From JAILZP01 sp037444185 (lineage in GTDB: Bacteria > Bacillota > Desulfotomaculia > Desulfotomaculales > Desulfocucumaceae), in the NCBI GenBank assembly GCA_037444185.1, contig JBBIMW010000034.1:1-27554 (forward strand): a stretch of 27,554 nucleotides of DNA, given 5' to 3'. The translations under genes and the position numbers were made by a program. The notes under the pieces were generated by a model. It was not told where the DNA came from and did not search any database. It saw only the letters and a program-made list of their open reading frames with translations. Shown piece by piece: positions 14,038 through 20,871 of this stretch. The first letter of the stretch is position 1. Every line of letters starts with the position of its first letter.

Positions 14038-15339
14038 CTACCGTATCATCATATTGGGCAGTGCCAGCACTATTTCCGGATAAACCGTTATCAACGCGGT
14101 GACGAGAAGCATGATTATAAAGGAGGGAAGGGCGTACAGGGCGATTCTGAAGATGTTGATGTCCACCAGACCGTTGATGACGAAAAGATTAAACCCCACG
14201 GGAGGTGTTATCTGGGCAATTTCAATCATAATCACCAGATAAATGCCGAACCACAGGGGGTCGAACCCGGCCGCCTTAATCAGCGGCAGGGCCAGGGGCA
14301 GGCTCATGACAATCATGGAAAATCCGTCCAGCATAAAGCCCAGTATAATATACATGATTGACAGGATAATGATTAATTGGTACTTGGAAAGACCAAGGGT
14401 GCTTATGAAGGCGGTGAGTTCGGCCGGGATGCCGAGGTAGCCCACCGCCACTGACAGAAAAGAGGCCCCGCACACAATCAGCATTATCATGCAGCTGGTT
14501 TTCACCGCTCCCAGAACGGCGTCCCGGAATGCTTTGCCGTCAATGCTGCGGGAAATTGCCGCAAAAAACAAAGCGCCGATGACACCCACAGCGGCTGCTT
14601 CGGTGGGGGTGGCCCATCCCTTGTATATGCTTCCCAGCACTAAAAGAATAAGGGTCAACACCGGCAATAGCTGCGGTATGGTCTTTATGCGGTCCCCCCA
14701 ACCGTATTGCAGATCCCCCCGGGGGGCGAGATCCGGATTGACGGCACACCTTAACATGGCATACAGGCTGAATGCGGTGGCCAGAATTACGCCGGGGATT
14801 ATGCCGGCGATGAAAAGTTTGCCGATACTGACTCCTGACACGATGCCATAGACCAGCATCACCAGGCTCGGGGGGATCAGAAACCCCAGGGTGCCGGCCC
14901 CGGCAAGGGACCCAAGGCAGAGAGACATATTGTAATTGCGCTTCAGGAGCTCGGGCAGTGTTATTTTACCCACGGTGGCGGTGGTGGCGGCGGATGATCC
15001 GCTTACCGCGGCGAACAGGGCGCTGGCCGCAATATTTACGTGGATCAGCCGGCCCGGAAAATTATTCATCCAGGGAGACAGTCCTTTGAACAGGTTTTCG
15101 GATATTTTGCTCCGGAAAAGAATTTCCCCCATAAAGATAAACAGCGGAAGGGCCATCATGGTGGATCCGCTGGTGTTGTTCCAAAGTATGTTTGAAAGTA
15201 TTTTGAGGGTGGGGCTGCCGGTGAAAATGCTGAATGCCGCCATGCCCACGAGGAACAGGGATATGCCCACCCATATGCCGCTTCCCAGAAACAAAGCCAG
15301 AAGGCCAAAAATAGTGAGAGATATTGTTAATAAATCCAA
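14038..15339 (-). CDS. dctM: TRAP transporter large permease (DctM), pyroglutamate-linked operon
   Basis: A 433-residue polytopic membrane protein with the DctM pattern: many hydrophobic helices, the loop AAVSGSSAATTATVGKITLP near residue 115, GSIYKGWATPTEAAAVGVIG near 243, and the C-terminal ITPPVGFNLFVINGL near 378. It is the ion-coupled transport subunit of a tripartite TRAP carrier, working with DctQ and a substrate-binding DctP. The start is a TTG with AGGGGG about 8 bases upstream. It is the last gene of the iclR-pxpABC-dctPQM block, about 35 bp after dctQ. The substrate is inferred from the pxp genes as 5-oxoproline. Confidence 0.95.
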   Translation of the reverse strand: MDLLTISLTIFGLLALFLGSGIWVGISLFLVGMAAFSIFTGSPTLKILSNILWNNTSGSTMMALPLFIFMGEILFRSKISENLFKGLSPWMNNFPGRLIHVNIAASALFAAVSGSSAATTATVGKITLPELLKRNYNMSLCLGSLAGAGTLGFLIPPSLVMLVYGIVSGVSIGKLFIAGIIPGVILATAFSLYAMLRCAVNPDLAPRGDLQYGWGDRIKTIPQLLPVLTLILLVLGSIYKGWATPTEAAAVGVIGALFFAAISRSIDGKAFRDAVLGAVKTSCMIMLIVCGASFLSVAVGYLGIPAELTAFISTLGLSKYQLIIILSIMYIILGFMLDGFSMIVMSLPLALPLIKAAGFDPLWFGIYLVIMIEIAQITPPVGFNLFVINGLVDINIFRIALYALPSFIIMLLVTALITVYPEIVLALPNMMIR

Positions 15340-15373
15340 GTAAGCATCCCCCTAATTATGTTCACATAAAGCC

Positions 15374-15907
15374 TCAACGGCCCAAGGCGCTGGACTCGAT
15401 CCCCCGGTCCTCTCCGGCTGCTGTACGGAGCCGGACTATCGACCGGCCGAGATGGGCGGCGAATTGAAGGGTCATCACGAAAGCTCCCAACGGCATAAAG
15501 AACTGCGGTATGGCAAGGTATGTTCCGGAGATCTGCATTGATCGGCTTTGTAAAACTACGGAATCCCAGAAGAAACAGGCGGTGGTGAAGGTAATGACGG
15601 AGCTGAAGGCCAGACCGGCGGCGTAAGCGTAAATATCAAGGAGGGCCCGGGCCCTCCCTTTAAGCACCGTGTGCAGGAAAACCATGCGGATGTGGCCTTT
15701 TTCATTAAGGGTGTACGCCAGGGCGAGAAAGGTAATCCCCACCATCAGGTAGCCGGTGAATTCTTCCGTTATATAGAGGGTCATACTGAAAAGGGTGCGG
15801 ATCAATATCTCGATCATCACCAGTGATAGCCCGGCGAGCATCATAATGCCCGCAATCACGCCACTGGCCCGGGAAATGCCTTCGCACAGGCGGGCGAATT
15901 TTTCCAA
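15374..15907 (-). CDS. dctQ: TRAP transporter small permease (DctQ), pyroglutamate-linked operon
   Basis: A 177-residue protein with four hydrophobic helices and the DctQ pattern MIEILIRTLFSMTLYITEEF, FLALAYTLNEKGHIRMVFL and MQISGTYLAIPQFFMPLGAF. The small permease pairs with DctM and helps dock the substrate receptor. The start appears to be a TTG (15907) behind a G-rich ribosome site. The gene follows dctP after a 69-bp gap that contains a strong stem-loop and precedes dctM by about 35 bp. Confidence 0.93.
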   Translation of the reverse strand: MEKFARLCEGISRASGVIAGIMMLAGLSLVMIEILIRTLFSMTLYITEEFTGYLMVGITFLALAYTLNEKGHIRMVFLHTVLKGRARALLDIYAYAAGLAFSSVITFTTACFFWDSVVLQSRSMQISGTYLAIPQFFMPLGAFVMTLQFAAHLGRSIVRLRTAAGEDRGIESSALGR

Positions 15908-15938
15908 TTCCTTAACCCCCCTTTGGGAAAATATATGT

Positions 15939-15965
15939 AGAGGGGCAACCGTCAGCTGCCCCTCT
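15939..15965 (-). promoter_or_regulatory. Stem-loop between dctP and dctQ (first TRAP operon)
   Basis: AGAGGGGCA and TGCCCCTCT pair perfectly over 9 bp with a nine-base loop, 12 bases after the dctP stop. There is no long T-tract on the minus strand, so a partial terminator or an mRNA-stabilising element that favours dctP over the permease genes is likely. Confidence 0.65.
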
Positions 15966-15976
15966 CGTTTTGATGA

Positions 15977-17014
15977 CTACTGACGGCCAACCTGTTTCTG
16001 GAATTTAGAAACAATCTCCCTGGCTTCCGGCGGGGCGGTTTTCAGCCATTCGTCCCGTATGTTTTTGGTGATGGAGGACAGTTCATTCATATATTCCTTG
16101 CTGGGTTTGACGGTGACAATTCCTTTTTCGTTGCAGAGGGCTTCCTTCTCCTTGTCCAGCTTGGCGACTTTTGACCACATTTGAGCCTCCATTTCTTTGC
16201 CTGTCTTGATCAGCGCCTCCTGGGTTTCCTTATCGAGGGCGTTGAAGGCTTTGAGGTTTACCGTTACGAGGTTGGTGGCCATGGTTATATTGATAGGGGC
16301 ATAGTACTTGAGGACTTCCCAGAATTTTGCGTCAACCGCTGTGGGAGTTGACGTCAGAACCGAGTCGATAACCCCGGTGGCCAGCGAAGAGTAGACTTCG
16401 CTAAACGGCAGCGGGTGAGGCGTGCCTTTCACGGCCTCCATCACCAGGGCGCCGTTCTTGTCGTAGGTGCGGGTTTTAAGTCCTTTCATCTGGGCTACGG
16501 ACTCGATTTTTACTTTGGACCACAGTCCGGCGGCCGGCCATGGGGCGACATACAGTATCTTCTGCTGCCATTTTTCTTCAGCCACTTTGTCAAAATAGGG
16601 GCGGGCGATGTCGTTAAGCGCCTTTCCCTCCTCGAAATTCTGGATGAGGAAGGGCAGGGTGACCACACCGAAGACGGGCTCGTCCCCCGCCACTCCGCTG
16701 GTCAGTATGTCAGACACCGGAACAAGGCCGTCCCGGACCACCTTCAGAAGCTCCGGCCCTTTATAGCCAAGGGCGCCGCCGGTGGAAACAGTTATTTCCA
16801 CTTTGCCTTTGGTGGACTGTTTGACTTTTTCCGCAAACTCCTGCAGTCCTGCGCTGTGGTGGTTATCCGGGGGCCAAACCGAGTTCGCCGTCCATTTGAC
16901 GGACTGGGGAGCTTTTGCCTGTTCCGCCGGCTTGCTGCCTCCGCAGCCTGTGATGGTTAAAGATAGAATGAACAGAGACATAATCAGTATTACAATACTT
17001 GACTTTCTAAACAA
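15977..17014 (-). CDS. dctP: TRAP substrate-binding lipoprotein (DctP), probably binding 5-oxoproline
   Basis: A 345-residue receptor beginning with a lipoprotein signal: basic MFRKSS, a hydrophobic core and the lipobox ITGC (lipidated Cys24), anchoring it outside the membrane. DctP-family segments include GLKTRTYDKNGALVMEAV; its arginine (residue 182) matches the conserved carboxylate-binding Arg of TRAP receptors. PFSEVYSSLATGVIDSVLTS is the usual downstream signature. Start choice: the frame is open to an ATG at 17050, but GGGAGG lies 8 bases before the TTG at 17014. Pyroglutamate-binding DctP receptors are known from Bordetella, and this gene directly follows pxpABC, so 5-oxoproline is the leading ligand. 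The ligand is inference; the family is certain. Confidence 0.93.
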   Translation of the reverse strand: MFRKSSIVILIMSLFILSLTITGCGGSKPAEQAKAPQSVKWTANSVWPPDNHHSAGLQEFAEKVKQSTKGKVEITVSTGGALGYKGPELLKVVRDGLVPVSDILTSGVAGDEPVFGVVTLPFLIQNFEEGKALNDIARPYFDKVAEEKWQQKILYVAPWPAAGLWSKVKIESVAQMKGLKTRTYDKNGALVMEAVKGTPHPLPFSEVYSSLATGVIDSVLTSTPTAVDAKFWEVLKYYAPINITMATNLVTVNLKAFNALDKETQEALIKTGKEMEAQMWSKVAKLDKEKEALCNEKGIVTVKPSKEYMNELSSITKNIRDEWLKTAPPEAREIVSKFQKQVGRQ

Positions 17015-17050
17015 ACGAATAACCTCCCAAAATTTGTAATAAACATACAC

Positions 17051-17094
17051 AAAGGAGCGGCCAACCCATAGATGGCTTTTGTATCAGCTCCTTT
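17051..17094 (-). promoter_or_regulatory. Inverted repeat in the pxpC-dctP gap
   Basis: AAAGGAGC (17051-17058) and GCTCCTTT (17087-17094) pair over 8 bp, with an inner GCCA/TGGC pair in the loop. It lies about 37 bases upstream of the TTG start of dctP, in the 150-bp gap after pxpC. It may process or partially terminate the pxp transcript, or it may be a leader structure. The 5' arm includes an AAAGGAG that could mimic or hide a ribosome site. Confidence 0.5.
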
Positions 17095-17164
17095 CCAGGT
17101 TATTTTGCAGATTGCCCATTCAGCGGTCCCTATGCAAGGTGTGGCATTCATGCGGCATGGGAAC

Positions 17165-18133
17165 CTAATTCCGGTTGCGGGCTGCGTATACCAGTTTTCC
17201 CGGCAAGAGTTTAATGGTGTTTTCATATTCCCCGTATAATTCATGGGCCCGGGCCAGGGTAACCTCGGCGAACCGGATGCGGTCTTTGGGTTTGGCCTGG
17301 GCCAGCTTCCACAGGTCGGGGGTGATAACCGTGGCTATTTTTGCGTAGCCCCCCGTTGTCTGCCGGTCGGCCATCATAACAATGGGTTTGCCGTTTCCGG
17401 GCACCTGTATGGAACCCAAGGCAATGCCATCAGAAACAATATCGGGTTTATCTTTGTGCTGAATTGGTGGTCCTTCCAGGCGGCAGCCCATGCGGTCCGA
17501 TTCAATGGTAAGTGTGTATTCGTTCTGCAGGAAGGTGTCTATTCCCTCCGGTGTGAAGGCGTCATCCTGGGGACCCAAAACAACCCGCACAGTCTGGGGA
17601 TTTGTCCAGCTGTGCCGGCATTCCGGCGGAACTGTCCCGGCCGTCAATTCATAGCTTCGCACTGGCCGCCCGGCTCTGAGTTCGTCGCCGCTGCGCAGGG
17701 CTCGCCCTTCCACGCCCCCTATCCCGCCGCGCAGGTATGTGGATTTGCTGCCCATGACACAGGGAATTCCCAGTCCCCCCGCCACCGCCAGATAAGTCCT
17801 GCAGCCGCTGCGAACGCCCATGAATTTTAAAATGTCTCCCTTGGTGACCCTGAAGGATCCCCAGGGATCGCAGTCTCTCTCATTCAGCCTGGCTCCCAGA
17901 TCGGCGCCGGCGATGGCCACCAGCCCCGTCGCCAAAAACTCAATTGCCGGCCCGATAAGAGTGATTTCAAGACAGCCTTCATTTTCATCGTTGCCCACCA
18001 GTATGTTTGCAGCCCGGAAAGCATATTCATCCATGGCGCCGGCCACCGGGACCCCCCATTTTTGATATTTGAAACGTCCCCTGTCTTGAATGGTGGTCAG
18101 GAATCCCGGTTCGACGATTCTGAGAAAAGTCAA
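17165..18133 (-). CDS. pxpC: 5-oxoprolinase subunit C (PxpC; biotin-dependent carboxyltransferase-like)
   Basis: A 322-residue protein of the KipA/AHS2 family: N-terminal IVEPGFLTTIQDRGR, then KWGVPVAGAMDEYAFRAANI, AGADLGARLNERDCDPW, and C-terminal SDGIALGSIQVPGNGKPIVM and RQTTGGYAKIATVI. PxpC works with PxpA and PxpB in the prokaryotic ATP-dependent 5-oxoprolinase that converts 5-oxoproline to L-glutamate. The start is a TTG at 18133 behind GAGAGGTTGAGGG. It lies 14 bp after pxpB and is followed by the TRAP genes in the same direction. Length and motifs are complete. Confidence 0.95.
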   Translation of the reverse strand: MTFLRIVEPGFLTTIQDRGRFKYQKWGVPVAGAMDEYAFRAANILVGNDENEGCLEITLIGPAIEFLATGLVAIAGADLGARLNERDCDPWGSFRVTKGDILKFMGVRSGCRTYLAVAGGLGIPCVMGSKSTYLRGGIGGVEGRALRSGDELRAGRPVRSYELTAGTVPPECRHSWTNPQTVRVVLGPQDDAFTPEGIDTFLQNEYTLTIESDRMGCRLEGPPIQHKDKPDIVSDGIALGSIQVPGNGKPIVMMADRQTTGGYAKIATVITPDLWKLAQAKPKDRIRFAEVTLARAHELYGEYENTIKLLPGKLVYAARNRN

Positions 18134-18147
18134 CCCTCAACCTCTCT

Positions 18148-18876
18148 TCACATGTATTCGCTTACTCTGATTCGGTACCGGCCTTTTTCAGCTTCTCCCG
18201 CTATATGGCGGTATTCATCGAAGGTCACCCGGAAGAAACAGACATAGTCGCCGGCATTCAGAAACACAGGTTTTTTATCGTCCGGATCAAACAGTCTTGC
18301 GGGTGTGCGGCCGATGATCCGCCAGCCTCCCGGGCTGTCCACAGGATATATCCCGGTCTGGCTGCCGGCAATTCCCACCGATCCCGCGGGTATATTGACA
18401 CGGGGATTGTCCAGCCGCGGTACGCTTATTTGATCATCCATTCCCCCGAGATATGGAAAACCCGGTGTAAAGCCCAGCATATAAATCAAGTATTTTGTGC
18501 CGGTGTGAATTCTGACCACTTCTTCCTCAGTCAGGCCGGTGTATTGGCAGACAAAGGGCAGGTCGGGGCCGAATTCACCTCCGTACATGACGGGCAAATA
18601 ATAAACATTAGGGTTGGGAAGCAGTGCCGAAGCCAGATTGTTTTCTAAATCCCGGAGCCGGTCAACCAGCAGATCGGTTTCCCACTCCAGCGGGTCGTAA
18701 ATCAACAGCAGTGAACGGTAGGTGGGTATGAATTCCAGTATGCCGGGGATGCCAGCGCTTTCCAGGGCCAGGGCAAAACTTCTCACTTTGCTATTGATTT
18801 CCTCGGATATGGTGCTGCCAAATTCCACCACCAGCCCTTTGTCACCGGCGGGCAGGTACTTGGTCTGCTTATACAC
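18148..18876 (-). CDS. pxpB: 5-oxoprolinase subunit B (PxpB; KipI family)
   Basis: About 242 residues with AHS1/KipI landmarks: YLPAGDKGLVVEFG at the start, PVMYGGEFGPDL near residue 95, YMLGFTPGFPYLGGM near 130, and IPAGSVGIAGSQTGIYPVDS then SPGGWRIIGRTPARLF. It is a subunit of the PxpABC 5-oxoprolinase. The frame is open to an ATG at 18894, but the family-like N-terminus begins at the GTG 18876, which overlaps the pxpA stop by 8 bp and has a G10 tract as a ribosome-like sequence. GTG 18876 is preferred; ATG 18894 would add six residues including a Gly run. Translation is probably coupled to pxpA. Confidence 0.94.
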   Translation of the reverse strand: MYKQTKYLPAGDKGLVVEFGSTISEEINSKVRSFALALESAGIPGILEFIPTYRSLLLIYDPLEWETDLLVDRLRDLENNLASALLPNPNVYYLPVMYGGEFGPDLPFVCQYTGLTEEEVVRIHTGTKYLIYMLGFTPGFPYLGGMDDQISVPRLDNPRVNIPAGSVGIAGSQTGIYPVDSPGGWRIIGRTPARLFDPDDKKPVFLNAGDYVCFFRVTFDEYRHIAGEAEKGRYRIRVSEYM

Positions 18877-19627
18877 TGGACCCCCCCCCCACAAACTTAC
18901 CCATCGGCGCCACTTCGATTCCTGCCTCTCCCAGGGCCCGGCGCAGGTTAATCAGGTGGCCGGCCGCTCCCGGGGTGTCTCCGTGGACGCATATGGAATC
19001 GGCCTTGACCGGAAAACTGGCGCCGTCAATTGTTTTAATCCGGCCGGTGGTGATAATCTCAATCATCCTTTTTGCAGCCTCATCCGAATCCGTAATGACA
19101 CTTTGGGGGTGGTTTCTGGAGACCAGTGTGCCGTCGCTGTTATAATGGCGGTCGGCGAAAACTTCCCGGGCATACCTAAGGCCAACCTCCAGGGCGGCCC
19201 GTTCCATTTCCGAACCGGCCAGAACCAGTAAAACCAGGTTGCTGTCCAGAATATATATGGCTTCCGCCACGGCCCTGGCCACCTTTTTGTCCACAGCCGC
19301 AGTATTGTACAGTGCCCCGTGGGGTTTAACATGCTGCAGCCCGGCTCCCCTGGTCCGGGCAAAGGCAAGCAGGGCTCCCGTCTGGTAAGTTACATAGTTT
19401 TTTATTTCTTCCTGGGTTGCTTCCATTTTGCGGCGTCCGAATCCCATTAAATCGGGATAGGAGGGATGTGCTCCCATGGCCACTCCGTGGGTCACGGCCA
19501 GGTCCACCGTCCGCGCCATCACCTGCGGATCCCCGGCATGAAATCCGCAAGCTATATTGGCGGAAGAAATATATCTTATCACCTCCTCGTCGAAGCCTGT
19601 TTTGTACGCGCCGAAGCTTTCCCCCAT
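18869..19627 (-). CDS. pxpA: 5-oxoprolinase subunit A (PxpA; LamB/YcsF family)
   Basis: From the first ATG the protein has 252 residues: MGESFGAYKTGFDEEVI, then SSANIACGFHAGDPQVM, GAHPSYPDLMGFGRR, HVKPHGALYN and VHGDTPGAAGHLINLR. These are the LamB/YcsF signatures of the 5-oxoprolinase catalytic subunit. However, the family N-terminal strand (consensus like KIDLNCDMGESFG) is encoded in frame immediately before this ATG, up to 19657, with no ATG, GTG or TTG available before an in-frame stop. The true protein is therefore probably 10 residues longer; see the separate entry. It lies downstream of iclR and overlaps pxpB, and its 3' end contains a run of ten G. Confidence 0.94.
   Translation of the reverse strand: MGESFGAYKTGFDEEVIRYISSANIACGFHAGDPQVMARTVDLAVTHGVAMGAHPSYPDLMGFGRRKMEATQEEIKNYVTYQTGALLAFARTRGAGLQHVKPHGALYNTAAVDKKVARAVAEAIYILDSNLVLLVLAGSEMERAALEVGLRYAREVFADRHYNSDGTLVSRNHPQSVITDSDEAAKRMIEIITTGRIKTIDGASFPVKADSICVHGDTPGAAGHLINLRRALGEAGIEVAPMGKFVGGGSSV
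18881..18890. repeat. Homopolymer of ten C (G on the coding strand) at the pxpA-pxpB junction
   Basis: Ten consecutive C occur on the plus strand. On the coding strand the G10 run encodes the last glycines of PxpA and stands just before the GTG start of pxpB. Such runs are prone to polymerase slippage and sequencing error; a change of length would alter only the last few residues of PxpA. Confidence 0.95.
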
Positions 19628-19657
19628 GTCGCAGTTCAGGTCAATCTTGATGTTTAT
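19628..19657 (-). other. Upstream coding extension of pxpA with a possible ATA start
   Basis: These ten codons read ATA-NIKIDLNCD in frame with pxpA, matching the conserved N-terminus of LamB/YcsF proteins. AAGGGGG lies about 8 bases before the ATA. No canonical start occurs between here and an in-frame TAA upstream. Either an unusual AUA start is used or the sequence has a G-to-A error or mutation at 19655. Confidence 0.7.
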
Positions 19658-19684
19658 GCCGGCAGCCCCCTTTTTAAAACATTC

Positions 19685-19707
19685 AGAATTGGAATGCCAA
19701 TAATTCT
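19685..19707. promoter_or_regulatory. Inverted repeat between iclR and pxpA
   Basis: AGAATTGG and CCAATAATTCT pair around AATG with a one-base bulge. The core reads TTGGAATGCCAA. It stands in the 66-bp gap between iclR and pxpA and could be an operator or a small RNA hairpin; there is no independent support. Confidence 0.35.
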
Positions 19708-19723
19708 CCCCTTAATTTTTTCA

Positions 19724-20524
19724 TTACGCCCTGTTATCCGTTGAAAAAAAGCCCATTTGGCGGGAGATTTCCATGGCGGTCCGCTGTAAAACAGGCAGCA
19801 GGCCGGGCAGGTTTTCCTCCCGGTATGAGTCCAGGGGTCCGGCAATGCTCAGGGCAGCGATGACCTCGCCGGCATGATCATATAGCGGCGCGGCCAGCTC
19901 GGCGGATCCATGTTCCAGCTCAGCCCTGCTGATGGCGTACTTCAACCCTCTGACACCGTCCAAAACCTTCAGGAGCCCGGGTATGTCCACCATGGTGGAG
20001 GGTGTGTGGCTTACGGGGGGGCGCTCTTTAAGTATGCGGGCGATTCTTTCGGCGGGCATAAATGACAGCAGCAGACGGGTGGACGCGCCGGCGTACAGGG
20101 GGGCCCGCCGGCCCGGGCTGATGTACAGCCGGATCGGCTTTATCGCCTCCACCACTTCCACGTAGACACCTTCGCAGCCGTCCGCCACCACCAGTTGAAC
20201 CGAATCGCCCACCGAGTCGCGAAGCTTGACCATGTGCGGGAGGGCCACCCGGCGCACTTCCAGTTGCTCCCTGACCAGGTTTCCGATCTCCAGAAATCTA
20301 AAGCCGAGCCTGTACCTGTACTCGTTGTTGCCGCCCTCCACCCGGTTGAGAAATCCATGATCCTCCAGGGTTGTAATCAGGCGGTAGACGGTGGGCCGGG
20401 AAAAACCGGACAGGGCGCACAACTCGTTTAAATTCAGGACGGTCCGGTGGAGGGTGAAATGATTGAGCAGTGATAAAGCTTTATCCACGCTGGCGATGTG
20501 GTTGCGCGAAGCAGCCGGTTTCAT
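19724..20524 (-). CDS. IclR-family transcriptional regulator of the 5-oxoproline operon
   Basis: A 266-residue regulator. The N-terminal winged helix-turn-helix (about 10-70) shows SVDKALSLLNHFTLH and LNELCALSGFSRPTVYRLIT. The C-terminal effector domain (about 85-260) shows YRLGFRFLEIGNLVREQLEV, LYAGASTRLLLSFMP, and the typical end segment VIAALSIAGP. IclR proteins bind small-molecule effectors and repress or activate neighbouring catabolic genes. Its position at the head of pxpABC-dctPQM suggests it responds to 5-oxoproline or a related gamma-glutamyl metabolite; this is inferred from context. GGAGG is 6-7 bases before the ATG. A palindrome GAACAG-CT-CTGTTC lies about 28 bases upstream of the start, a candidate autoregulatory operator. 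Confidence 0.94.
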   Translation of the reverse strand: MKPAASRNHIASVDKALSLLNHFTLHRTVLNLNELCALSGFSRPTVYRLITTLEDHGFLNRVEGGNNEYRYRLGFRFLEIGNLVREQLEVRRVALPHMVKLRDSVGDSVQLVVADGCEGVYVEVVEAIKPIRLYISPGRRAPLYAGASTRLLLSFMPAERIARILKERPPVSHTPSTMVDIPGLLKVLDGVRGLKYAISRAELEHGSAELAAPLYDHAGEVIAALSIAGPLDSYREENLPGLLPVLQRTAMEISRQMGFFSTDNRA

Positions 20525-20551
20525 CGATTTCCTCCGCCCATTTCATGATGT

Positions 20552-20565
20552 GAACAGCTCTGTTC
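20552..20565. promoter_or_regulatory. Candidate IclR operator
   Basis: GAACAG and CTGTTC form perfect 6-bp arms separated by two bases, a 14-bp site of the size usual for IclR-family operators. It lies in the divergent region between iclR and the plus-strand genes, where it could control iclR and possibly the other direction. No second copy was seen. Confidence 0.45.
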
Positions 20566-20657
20566 CTTTGGTGAATTGTTTTATTCAACGGCTGTCCCCG
20601 GGATTCCTTCTAAGTGGAGTGATGAAAACAGAAAAATATCCGGGCGGCCATTTTTTA

Positions 20658-20666
20658 TGGTATACT
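20658..20666 (+). promoter_or_regulatory. Extended -10 promoter for the small gene and cyclotransferase
   Basis: TGGTATACT matches an extended -10 element (TGnTATAAT with one mismatch). It lies about 58 bases before the ATG of the small gene at 20725. No good -35 hexamer was seen. Confidence 0.4.
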
Positions 20667-20724
20667 GTAATGGATATTCGGCACTTGGAATTCAACCCCC
20701 AGAACGGCAATGGGAGTTTTTTTG

Positions 20725-20871
20725 ATGAACGCGCAGTGGGATGATATTGATTTAAATTATCTGAAAAAAGCATCAAAGGAAGAGTCGATAAGTAGCGGCA
20801 AAAATGAGATATTTAATACCCTGCTGGATTTGATTTACGAGACGGAAAGGCTGAAAAAAGATGAAGGATAG
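20725..20871 (+). CDS. Small 48-residue protein of unknown function, coupled to the cyclotransferase gene
   Basis: The protein starts MNAQWDDIDLNYLKKASKEE and ends with a helix (EIFNTLLDLIYETERLKKDE). It is acidic and probably helical, without signal peptide or membrane span. I do not recognise a family. GGGAG lies about 9 bases before the ATG, and an extended -10 promoter lies further upstream. Its last codons overlap the first ATG of the cyclotransferase gene by 11 bp in a different frame, a typical arrangement for translational coupling. This overlap and the ribosome site favour a real gene. Confidence 0.6.
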   Translation: MNAQWDDIDLNYLKKASKEESISSGKNEIFNTLLDLIYETERLKKDEG

